Below, piece by piece: positions 1-10,628 of a DNA stretch of 64,000 nucleotides (positions within the stretch are counted from its first letter, which is position 1; each line of letters begins with the position of its first letter). The notes under the pieces were generated by a model. It did not search any database and had not been told where the DNA came from. It saw only the letters and a list, made by a program, of their open reading frames with translations. Made by a program: the position numbers and the translations under genes. The stretch is from positions 1,302,001 to 1,366,000 of the forward strand of contig JAKUDP010000010.1 of assembly GCA_022570795.1 (NCBI GenBank), written 5' to 3'. The stretch is from Sphaerulina vaccinii (Eukaryota; Ascomycota; Dothideomycetes; Mycosphaerellales; Mycosphaerellaceae).

Positions 1-1906
1 TAGAACTTCTTCTAATATTCTTATCTAGATAACTACTTTTCTAGAGGCTAAAATAAGTATAAATTTTAGTAGTTAAATACTAAACTACTTACTAAACTAA
101 CTTTATAAAATAAGATTAACTCTAAGACTAGGTTTAAATAGAATATCTTTTAGTATAATCTATTTCCTCTTTCTTTCCCCTATTACTACTTTTCTAATAT
201 ATATAGCTATTAAGTAGCTACTACCGACTTTAATCTACTTCCTAGTCTAAAAAGGTTTTAGTTCTCTAAAAAGCAATTTTTAGTTAGTTATATAGGTAGA
301 AATATAAAAGTTAAGTAGCTATTCTAATAGCCTATACTTGCCTTTTATATCTATAGTTAAGTAGGCTACCTTATCTATATTCTTATCCTCTAATAGGGTC
401 TAAAATACTTCTAAAGTAGTTAGTAACTCTATATTTTCTTATACTATAAAAGCCTTTTTTAGGTATTTTTTACTTAAGTTAGATTTCTTTTTAAAGAATT
501 ATACTTTAAGTTTAAGTTTCTTTACTATTTCTTTAAATTTATCTTTTTCTAGTAAAGATCTTCTTCTTTATTTTAATAGAGAGTATCTTTTCTTAACTCG
601 GTATCCTATCTTTAGTACTATAGTCTTAGTAGCTCTCTTTGCTCTCTCGAGTCTAGAGTAATTATTCTAGATATATAGTTCTCTATAGAGGAAATAGGCT
701 AGTAGTCCCTAGGTACCTTTCTTAGTAAATATAGCTATCTTTTAGCCTATTATCTATTTCTATTTTTCTTTTAGAATTCTAAAAATATTCTAAAGCTTAA
801 GATTCTACCTTAGGTCTATACTATCTCTAATTATTAAATAGAACTTAGGTAGAGCTATAAGAAGTTACTATATTTTCCTATTTTTAGTTTTAATTTTTTA
901 AACTATAGAGAGATTATAACTACTCTTCTTATAATAGTATTTAGGCTCTACTATACTTTATTAATTATCTAGCTATTTTATATTTTAAACGTAGTATACT
1001 ATTTAAAAAAGCTTTTTTCTATAGCTTAGAGCTTACTTTTATACCTCTTTTTAGCCTATTTCTAAAGCTCTCTTACTATTTTAATCTTCTATATTACTTT
1101 CTAATTATCTACTAATATATAAATATATATCTTATAGAGAGCTACTATATTATACTTCTTATAGAATACTCTCTTAATAGAGCTATCTAGTAAGTCTAAT
1201 AATATAGTTAATATATATTCTAAAGGAGTTAATACTAGAGTATCTAGTATAGTCTCTAATAGAACCTATTCTACTTACTTAGATATAAAGTATATTTTTA
1301 TTATTCTAAACTAGGCTTTATAGTTCTCTTATATTAGGATTAGTATAGCTACTTTTCTACTAAATCTATTTCTTTACTTTTAATCTATTTTATCTAAAAT
1401 ATTAAAACTAAACTCTAGAAAATTAATACTTTTTTAAATAACTTAAGTAGTAGTTTCTAGATAGCTATTTTCTTTATCTAAGACTTTTTTTCTTTTCTTT
1501 TAGATAAGCTTAGTATAGTTTTCTATACTTCCTACTTATCTATACTTATAGATAGACTTAAATAGTCTCTTTTTAGAGGAATATATCTTTCTAAAGTATT
1601 AGTAGTACTCTAGTATAGAGGTTAAGTCTTATTTATATAAAATAGTACTTTAGCTTCTAGCTTACTTTTTCTTTTTTATACTTTTTAAGCTCTACTTTTT
1701 TAGATATACCTTACTAGGTTCTTTTCTATCTTATCTACTCTTAGGAACTTCTAGAATATACCGAGTTCTTCTAAGTCTTCTTAGTAGTATAGATAGGTAT
1801 ACCTTAGGTCTCTCTTTGCTTCTTTTATTATAGGTTCGTATTCTACTATTAGAAAAAGCTAACTATTACTATCTAATACTTCTTCTATAAATCCGGGCTT
1901 ATAACC
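1..1906 (-). mobile_element. RIP-degraded Copia retrotransposon A, 5' internal part, cut by the window edge
   Basis: This AT-rich stretch has almost no CA or TG dinucleotides and no usable reading frame. It aligns base for base, with mostly C/T and G/A differences and a few indels, with about 21,960-23,884, the 5' internal part of Copia element C. The first line of the window and position 21,960 start with nearly the same sequence. It runs into an LTR at 1907-2152, so this is the 5' half of a minus-strand element whose 3' half lies left of the window. A GGTTATAAGCCC stretch (minus strand, about 1892-1906) directly adjoins the LTR. It matches the complement of the initiator tRNA-Met anticodon arm, the half-tRNA primer type known for Copia elements. 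The element is dead. Confidence 0.85.
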
Positions 1907-2152
1907 TATCGAACTAGAACGATAATATATATACTTATAATATATAGAAAGGGTCTTAATATATAATAGAAGTAGAAGTATTAGATAGAAACTAACTATA
2001 TTAATTATATTAGTTAGTTATAAATTATATTTTTTTTAAAAATATAGAGTATTAGATAAGTTATATAATCTATTATTATATAATCTATATTATATATTCT
2101 AATCTCTAGAGAGTATCTCTTAGATAGTCTAACTAGACTATACTTTCTAATA
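1907..2152 (-). repeat. 5' LTR of Copia element A
   Basis: This block of about 246 bp is nearly identical to the two LTRs of element C at 18388-18637 and 23885-24130. On the minus strand it starts TATTAGAAAG and ends CGATA. Both ends are consistent with a TG...CA LTR whose terminal bases were changed by RIP. Its outer edge at 2152 abuts the interrupted reverse transcriptase of element B, which marks the insertion point. Confidence 0.85.
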
Positions 2153-5100
2153 AGTCCAAATATAAAGTAGTAGCTTATTAGTTTAACTACTACTATAAAA
2201 GTTTTAGAAAAGTTAATATCTTTCTATTATTTAAATTTATATACTATCTAATAGGCCTTAAATCGAGTAATCTCTTTTTATATACTATACTTTAATATAA
2301 ATACCTAGCGACCTAAAAGAGTTAGTACTATAATAGTAGCTATATTAACTTTATTCTAAATTATATTCTTTTTAAAGAAATTATACTCTTTTTAAATAGC
2401 TTCTAACTAATATATACTATAGAGAGATAAAATAGCTTCTTTATATATTTTCGGAATAATAGAGTCGATCTCTACTAATTAAATAGTAGTTAACTATTTA
2501 TTATCTAGTAGTTATTACTTAGTACTATAGACGACTTATCTATTTTTAATCTCAAACTTAAAAGTTAGTTTAGAAGTATACTTCTTAAGTAATATATTAA
2601 ATACTAAGAACTAGTCGGATTAATTAATATAGATAAAGAACTATATTAGTGCTACAAAAGGTAGTAGTAGAATAGTAGGCTATAGTTAATTAGAAAGGAC
2701 GTGAATTAGAGTTAGTCTAGCAATTAGAGGAATTAGTAGTATAGGATTTAGTATTAAAGAATTGCCTAGAAGCCTATATTTCTCCTACTTAGATTATATA
2801 GCTAATTGCTTTTGAATTAGTAGTAAATTTATAGAAAAAGGCCTACTATATTATTATATAGTATTACTATTAGATAATACTTCTTCTAGAGCTAGAGGTA
2901 TAGTCTTATTAGTACTAAGAATAGGTAATTAAAAAGTAATAGAGCTATAATCTAGTCGAATATTCTTATTAAATAGAACTTCTTTAGTATACTCGATCTT
3001 ACTAGTAACTAGATTCTAGAGGCAATAGATATAAGTTCTATTAAAGCTAACTAAAATATATAGATATATATATTTATTATACTTCTTAGAGAACTTAGCC
3101 TTAGGAACTAGCTTATATACTCTATAACTAATATATTAAATCTAGTCTATCTCGAGTATATTACTATAGAAAGCTTTATAAAAACTCTTAAAGTTCTAAA
3201 GAGCTATTAATAGTAAATAGTTATTAATAAATACTATAGCTTTAACAAGCTTAGGCTAGAGTTTATTAACTAAATAACTATTCTATTTTATATACCGAAT
3301 AATATTCTATAAAGTTTAATACTTATATTTAGTAATACTATTCTACTCTTATTAGTATAGTACTAATATACTAAAGTTAATACTAGCTTTCTAAGTATAG
3401 TAAGTAATAATATCTATAAATTTAGTATTTCTATTAGCTCTAATCTTACTTAGCTTCTTTTTGAATTAAGTCTCTATATAGCGTTTAAAGTCCTTATAAT
3501 ACTAATAGACTTCTAAAGCTTTCTTTAAGTTAAGAGTATAGACCTAGGTATAATAAGTATAGTTATTAATAATAATAAAGTAGTACTTTTTACCTATTTT
3601 TAAATAAGAAAGTAGGCTATATAGGTCTATATAGACCTTTTTAAGTCTTTCTATTTCCTATATTAGTTTAGAATAGGAATGCATCTATTATATTTTATTA
3701 TAATAATATAATTTATAACTAAATTTCTAATCGATAAATAAAATTCTATATTACCTAAGTAGATATTAAAAAGGCTTATTACTAATATAACCTAATCTTT
3801 AATACTAGATATAAAGTAGTAGTTGTTATACTATTCTTCTATTAAAGAAGAATGCTAGAAAGTTACTTAAAGATAAGTAACTATTTGCTTTTCTATTATT
3901 ATTAAAACTATAAAACTAATATATATAGTATAAATAGCTAAGAGAAATATCTAGCTTCTAGAGGCTATTATATTAAGTACTAGTATAGACGATTTTCTAA
4001 GTAGTTTTATTAATAAAATAATATAAACTAGTAACTAATTAATACTCTATATTATTATAATTAAGGTTTGCAACTAATAGGATGTTTATACTTATCTAAG
4101 GGATATAAATAACTTTGGTTAGGACTATATTAATAGTACTACTAGGCCTATTAATAGTAAGAATAACTTTTTCTACTTCTACTATAAAAAATCTCCTTCT
4201 ATACTCTATTATTTTAATAGGGTTCTCTAGTTTAATATACTCTATAAACATTCCTTTCTTATTATATAGGTGCTTCTAAGTTCCTAAATTAATAATCTAA
4301 TTAAACTTCTAAAAGGTCGAGCTCTTTACTTTAGTATTCTTAATAGTAGGTTAAGTTAATTTCTTAACTACTTTATATATAACTATAAATACTAAAAGAG
4401 TACTAGGTAAGAATATAGTAAAAGTTTCTAGCTCGAAGTTAGTAAGCTAGGACCTATTCTTATAGGTAAGAGGATTAGTAAGTTAGAGTTGTTTATTAAT
4501 AATAAACTAACTACTATAGAAATTTAAATTATTATTAATATTAATAGTTCCTAGTTAACTAGATTGATTTAAAGTAGTATTATTAGCTATACTAAAGTTT
4601 CCTATACTAGTAGTAAAGGCCTATTATTATAAATAATAAATACCTAATTAATTAGTACTAGTAGAACTAGGACTAGAACTAGAAGTATAGGCTTACTTAT
4701 TTACTATTATTTAATTATACTTATTAGTATTTTGCTTATAGCAATTACTATTAATATAAGTAGCTATCTTATATCTAGGCTATTAATACTTAATATAAGC
4801 TAGACTAATAAGCTTTCTAACTATAGAACCTATTTTTAAATCAAATCTATACTTCTAACTCTATTAAAAACCTATAGCAAAGGAGCTATTACTAGCTAGA
4901 ATAGTATTAGGTTCGTTATTATAGATAATAGAATTCTACTAATTCTATACTAAATTTAATAGAGAATCGAAAGAGAGGCATTTATTTATTATAGTACTAT
5001 AACTAGTAATATAGAAGCTTTAAAAAGTAATTATAATCTAGTTCTAGAAGTAAGAACTAAAAGTATTAAAAAAAATTAGGTATTTCTAATCTTTATCTAG

Positions 5101-6930
5101 TATAAGAGGACCTTAGAGTCGATTAAATTTATTAAAGTACTTATTAAACTCTTTCTAGAATTTAATAAAGTTAGCTACTTTATCGAATAAATAGATATAA
5201 AGTTATTTATATTAAAATATTACTAGGTTAATATCTATTAAAGTATATTCTCGATTAAAGATAGTTAACACATCTACTACTAGCTTATATAATACTAGTT
5301 TAGTTTATATATATAATTTAATAGTAGCTAAAATATAACTAAGGAATAAATTATTTTTTTCTATTTATAAATTTATTCTAAACTTTAATAGAAATATAAT
5401 TTTCTAGTAGTATAGGAGCTATTTCTTAACTAGCAAATAAGCTAAGGAATCTAACCTTGCGTATAGAAACTATAAATTCGTAGTACTAATTATTATAGTT
5501 TAAAAAGCTTTTAAGCTTAATATAGTTATTAAAAGCTTTAGTATTCTTATATACTATATAAAAGATATTAGTATATTTGTATAATAATTTATTAAGGCAG
5601 ATAGTAGGTATAGTAGTAGCTGCACTACTAGTATATTATTAAATAGTAGATATAATATTAATACTACTAATTAGTACTAAGTTAAACTAATAATTAGATT
5701 TATTAATAATTAGTAAAAGCTTCTATAAAAAATTAGTTAGAAGATCGCAAGGAATTAATAATTTATAGAAGGCTATATTAACTATTATAGTTAGTATTTC
5801 TTTAATAGTATTACTTAAAGAATTACTTAAAGATTTACTTAATAAATTACTTAAGCTTAAATTAGAGCTTAAAGGTAATTTAGACAAATCTAGGGCTAAG
5901 TTTCCTTAGGCTAGAGAGTATTATTTAGAGGCTTTTATATTTGCTTATATAGTATTAGTAGTTAAAGTAGTTATAGCCTCGGTATAGTAGATAGATACTT
6001 AATTTTTTAATAGGTATATAGTACTATTACTACTTTATACTTCTTGTTTTATTATATTACTATACTAATTAATATCGAAAAATATAATAAGTTTGTTATC
6101 TCGAGTAACTAAAAGAAACTCCTATAGAGAGTAGATATAGAGTTCTTAAGCTAGATAGTTATAGTTAAGTTAATAAAGGCGCAGCTTATATACTTTCTTA
6201 GCTTCTCTTTTCTAAGCCTATTTCTAGTAGTAAGTCTATAAGTATTCTATAGCTTTAGCCTTCTAAATTATAGCTTATTTAGGTATTTTGTTTACTAGTA
6301 TCTTTACTATAATTAAAGGACTCTAGATATATATATTCTAGCTCTAGCTCTAGCTCTAGTTTAATAAATAAATAAATATAATATAAAAAACAAATAGCAA
6401 AGTTAAAATATAAGAAAAAATAGTTAAAGTTAGATTATAGACAACTTTAGTAAAGACTTTTAAAAACTCTAAGTTAAGCCTAATTAAGATATATAAAGTA
6501 CTAGAGGAAATACTATAGTATATAATAATAGTAGTTCTTTTTTAAACCTAATCTAGTAGTATTTTTATAATATTTTAAAAATTCGTATAGCTTGTTATAG
6601 TACGTCTTATATAGATTCTAGTTAGTTATTTAGTCTTTTAAATTAATTTTTTCTTTTTATTTTATAATTATAGTATTAGTATTTATAAGTAAATATATTA
6701 GATTCTTAAATTAAGTAGTATTATACTCTTAATATAGGATTCGAGTTAATACTAGCTCTAGATAATAACTCTAGACTCAAAGATTAATACTAGATATACT
6801 CTAGATTAAAAGAATAAGATTAATATAGTAAAGGCTTATAATAACTAAATAACCGAAGGCAATAATACTATAAGCGACCTGCTAGGCTTATAACCTATTA
6901 AAGATTATAAGCTATTAATTAATAAGTATC
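2153..6930 (-). mobile_element. RIP-degraded Copia retrotransposon B, interrupted by element A
   Basis: The coding order read on the minus strand is Copia-type. A gag-like stretch with SLSN repeats lies at about 5812-5860. A zinc-knuckle fossil is at 4756-4797. An integrase core remnant around 3480-3600 reads GKKYYF...YTWVY, with the catalytic Asp of the DDY motif now Asn. The N-terminal half of a reverse transcriptase spans about 2153-2460, with recognisable RWVFKLK-, RFKA-, DFxKTF- and VVKxIS-like blocks carrying stops where Trp or Gln codons stood. The reverse transcriptase stops exactly at the LTR of element A. I could not find B's own LTRs, and its right limit is set only by the end of the RIP signature. 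It is a different family from A and C. Confidence 0.75.
4756..4797 (-). pseudogene. RIP-mutated gag zinc knuckle of element B
   Basis: Fourteen codons keep the exact CX2CX4HX4C spacing of a retroviral-type zinc knuckle, but all three Cys codons and the His codon now read TAT (Tyr), and a Gly reads Arg. Each change is a single C-to-T or G-to-A transition. The neighbouring residues (IK, P, K-IAT) are typical of Copia gag knuckles. Confidence 0.7.
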
Positions 6931-7115
6931 TAATGCACCTACCCGTGCCTTATATCTAAGTGCATAAGCGACATCGGTTATACTAATGCAGTGCACTGAC
7001 GTGATTCTAACAAAACTACCTTACCAATCCTTCGTCCTTCGTGATTCGCACGTGCCAAACTGCCGAGAGAAGTCGTTCATCAAGCCACAGCAGTAGTCGT
7101 ACCTACGACATCAAG

Positions 7116-7816
7116 ATGAATCGTCCTCGCAATCGTCACCCTCGAGGAGATGGCCAGCAGCAGTCGCGTGGTGGCGGCCGAGGAGGCCATCGTGGTAGTA
7201 GAGGCAACCATCCAGGTCCCGATTACAAGCCGGTGCCATCGATACAACAAGTCATACCAGGCGCATCAGTCTCGATCATATTGAAAGAAGAGTAAGTCGA
7301 GTATAGTGAAGGCAGTGTGAACACCCTGTCTCTCGCCCACGGACATATACTGCTCCTCAGTGTAACAGAAAAATATATGCTTACCTGTAATCGATCACTC
7401 TTAGTCAACCGACTGGCAAGGAGGTTCAAGGAGTTGTGCAAGATCTTTTGACTCGAGGCAACCACCCGCGAGGTATCAAAGTACGACTCACAGACGGCAG
7501 AGTCGGAAGAGTGCAAAGAATGTCAACAGCTGCTTTCCCTGCAGCCACTCCCCGAGCCGGCGCAGCCCAGACGCCAGTGTTCAAGCACGTTGCGGATGTT
7601 CGCTATGAGGACGAATATGCAGAAGGACCACCACCAAGGACGTTCGCTGATTTCATGCCTAATCTTGGCCGCGAGCGTGAGGATGAGACCCAAGCAACAG
7701 AACCAAGACTTAGCACGGCCACTGCAAAGTGCCCAATATGTGAAGAGTTTGAGGGCGATGAGATAGCAGTCAGTCGGCACGTTGAAGAGCACTTCACAGA
7801 CGCGCCTTGTGCTTGA
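7116..7816 (+). CDS. YwbE-like (DUF2196) protein with C-terminal zinc finger
   Basis: Two exons, 7116-7291 and 7405-7816, give 195 residues. The intron has GTAAGT and TTAG ends, and splicing restores the run KEDQPTGKEVQGVVQDLL. Residues 1-40 are Arg/Gly-rich (RGG-like), which suggests RNA contact. Residues 47-103 match the small YwbE/DUF2196 fold, with the signature HPRGIKVRL followed by GxVGRVQ. The C-terminus (from 168) has a CPIC...HVEEH pattern, a C2H2/UBZ-like finger. The ATG at 7116 was chosen because it opens the RGG tail; an in-frame upstream ATG at 7041 would add 25 residues of unlikely sequence. The cellular role of the family is unknown. The gene starts about 190 bp from the edge of the RIP compartment. 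Confidence 0.85.
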
Positions 7817-8536
7817 GCAAGAGAACTACTCCTAGTTGCGTAAGGACAGTGCAACGCATTTCCGGAAGTCCAGCTCGTTGAAAAGCGCACATCGATATGC
7901 ACAGATGACGCATCATCATCTACTGCTTCGTCGCCAAGGAGCCTTCAGACTCTCGGGACGCCGTGCAGAGCAGCTGCAATAGCCAGCGGTGCTCACACAA
8001 CCTCATTTTAAAGCTACTGGTCTACTGTTACCCTACCGGCTCGCCTGGACTAATGCCGCAACGCAAGAGTCTCCCCTTCAGTGGCCTCACCTCCTTAGTA
8101 GCTCGCACAAGCCGCTGAAACTTGCCATGGCTTTGCCTAAACTGAAGTGCAGGGTGGATGCAAGCACCTGATCGCACCGCATCACCTTCATGGAAAAATC
8201 TCCACTCAGGGCCTGCTCCTTGTGGCATCGGGTTGTTGTTGGTCATGATGGTGTCGATACGCTGTCTACTGAACCGCTCATGCAGTGTTCAGCTGTATCT
8301 AGGTTGCTATGGGCTGACGAACGGAATAGCAAGAACTGGTGCTGGCGACTATCTGGCGACATGTCTGAACTGCTTGATCCAACATCGTTGAGGAAGGGGT
8401 GCTTCGGCAGTGGCGATGTGGATCGCCGCGAGAATCGTGGCTCGCAAACGCTACCGCCCATTGGTTGAAATTGCTATGACTAGGTGTATATGCAAGTACA
8501 TTCGATTCACAAAGATCATGGCGATGTTACTTCACA
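7817..8536. other. Intergenic region, convergent genes
   Basis: These 720 bp lie between the 3' ends of the YwbE-like gene and the hydroxy-acid oxidase gene. Base composition is normal and only short unrelated frames occur. I see no gene or RNA here. Confidence 0.6.
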
Positions 8537-10216
8537 TCACAACCGAGAGATGAAGCCACTCTTATCAATCTGTCGGGACAAATTAGTGACAACTACTGCA
8601 CGGAGCTTGCGAGATACTCACCTTTACAAGATACTCCTTCGTGATATCTTCCACCTTGGTGGTACCAGCGAGCGCCATACACAACCTGATCTCATCACTG
8701 AGAAGCTTCAGGCAGAGCTCAACACCAGCTTGGCCTTTATATGCGAGACCCCAGAGCACCGGCCTGCCGATCCAGACAAAGTCTGCACCGAGAGCCAATG
8801 CCTTGAAGACATCCGTGCCATGACGAATGCCGCCGTCGACATGAATAGGGATCTTTCCACCCACGGCATCCACAATCTCTGGCAAGGCATCGAGCGTGGC
8901 AAGAGCACCATTCAGCTGACGACCTCCGTGGTTGCTAACAACAATGCCATCCACCTGGTGGTGTAGTGCTAGGATGGCATCTTCAGATGTAGCAACACCT
9001 TTCACCCAGACTTGCATTTCACTACCACATTCCTTCTTGAGCCAGTCAATATCTCGTTCCCAGGATAATGTCGGGTTCGGCGCGTGCGAGTGAAAGGTTA
9101 CTGCATCGAGTCAATACCTAGCATACAAAAATCGTCGGACGGCATGACTTACTTGGTCCTTTCGGCGCTACACGCTTGCCGCCATCATCGAGGTAGCCTG
9201 CTTCCGACTTCTTCCTTTCGAGCTGCGGTCGCTTAGGCCCGTCGCTTTCGTTGCCGGGTTGCATAGGATCATCATCTGCAAAGTTGGCAATCTTGAAATG
9301 CGCAGGCAGCTTGAATCTATAAGCGACAAGTCGATATGTTAGCATGTATCTCTGAGGTGCCAGACTCACACAAAGAAGCAAGCTTTATGAAAGCCCAGCA
9401 TAAGAAGTGCCTTTGGTAAGTAGTTAACTCACTGGTTCCTAATCTCCAGGTTACGTCTTCCAAGGAACGGGGTGTCGACCGTCAGGAAAACAGCCTTATA
9501 TCCGGCATTCTTCGCACGCTGGATCAATTTCTTGCTGTGTTCTTTCTCTTCGAACAAGTAGAGTTGGAGCACATTCGGGATGCCGCCACTTGCCTCTGCG
9601 ACTTCTTCCAAGGTCTTGGTCGCAAATGAGGATAATCCCATAGCCACGTTGGCTTTTTTGCAGGCTCCTGCTGTGCCCAACTCGCCTTCCGAGTGTGCAA
9701 GACATTGCATTGCAGTGGGCGCAACACCTAAAGGTATGCTGTTCTTGAAGCCGAATATGTTTACGGAAGTGTCTTGATCACAATGTTAGCGCACATGAAC
9801 TCGAGTTGACCAAGCTCGAGCGTCATCTGCAGGGCTACATACCAATATTGGAGACATCTCGAAGGACCTGAAAGTAGCAGCAGCAGGGTTAGCGAACGTC
9901 CTTTCAATGACGAAATGTTAAGCATCTTATTCTTCAAGCTTGCTACCATGGTAGGTTTAAGCTCAGCGTGAGAGAACGTAATAGATCGAGGACATACTCG
10001 AGGACGGATACGGTACTTCTCATAAGCAGTTATGCTGAGCATGATTAGTATATGTGCACTAGCAAGCTAAGAGGGCCATACGCACTTTTCACGAAGCGTC
10101 GAGCCAGAATCTGCGCCTTCATTGTAATAGTCGCGTGTCTGCTTGTCCATACGCTCATGGGCGAGTATCTCGAGCTCCTTGATATTGAGACAATTGAGGT
10201 CATGTTGGTCATTCAT
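8537..10216 (-). CDS. FMN-dependent alpha-hydroxy-acid oxidase, peroxisomal (glycolate/lactate oxidase family)
   Basis: Seven exons on the minus strand (10086-10216, 9998-10034, 9843-9867, 9433-9772, 9153-9316, 8622-9100, 8537-8569) give 402 residues. The family oxidises 2-hydroxy acids to 2-oxo acids with FMN. Visible motifs in order are the N-terminal TRDYYNEGA (active-site Tyr near residue 30), RIRPRVLRDVS, PLGVAPTAMQ, LYLFEEKE, LTVDTPFLGRR, VWVKGV (Lys), the SNHGGRQL loop with the catalytic His and Arg, and DGGIRHGTDVFKALALGA. The last 11-codon exon ends in SRL, a peroxisomal PTS1. There is no cytochrome b2 heme domain, so a peroxisomal H2O2-forming oxidase is more likely than a mitochondrial cytochrome-dependent lactate dehydrogenase. 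The substrate cannot be told from sequence. The 25- and 37-nt exons are unusually small. Confidence 0.9.
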
Positions 10217-10628
10217 CTTGAAAGTGTCTCTTCCAGTTTCTTCCTAGGGTCCTTGGATTCAATGTCCGAATGTATGAATGCGACGCAAATGTATAGAGTC
10301 AGTAATATGCGAGGTCGTGGTGACACCAGCGATATGAATGATTACATGTTCTACAATAGACTAGCTGCGTCTATCCTCGGACGGCAAAAGCATGCACGCA
10401 CTCGCCTCCGCAGATGCGAGAGACAAATCGTGGCGTGAAATCGTATGAGGAGGAAGCTCGAGCGGAGCCGCTTTGCCAGATGATGTCGTTGACTGAGACT
10501 CGTGTCGAGGCCATGTTGTTATGGCAACTCGGGAGCCATGACCCAAAATAAACATGGATAGCATGCAATAGGTAAGCACGCGTGAGCCGACGTCTCTTTC
10601 ACTACTTGCACACATATCAACATCCAAC
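10217..10628. promoter_or_regulatory. Shared divergent promoter region
   Basis: This 412-bp gap separates two divergent start codons, the hydroxy-acid oxidase (minus) and the BRCT protein (plus). It must hold both promoters. No specific operator was recognised. Confidence 0.5.

Noticed and set aside
5812..5860. Short tandem repeats (ATTACTTAAAGA-like) suggesting a CRISPR or satellite
   Set aside because: The units are adjacent without spacers, and on the minus strand they encode SLSN repeats of a gag-like frame in a eukaryotic retrotransposon.
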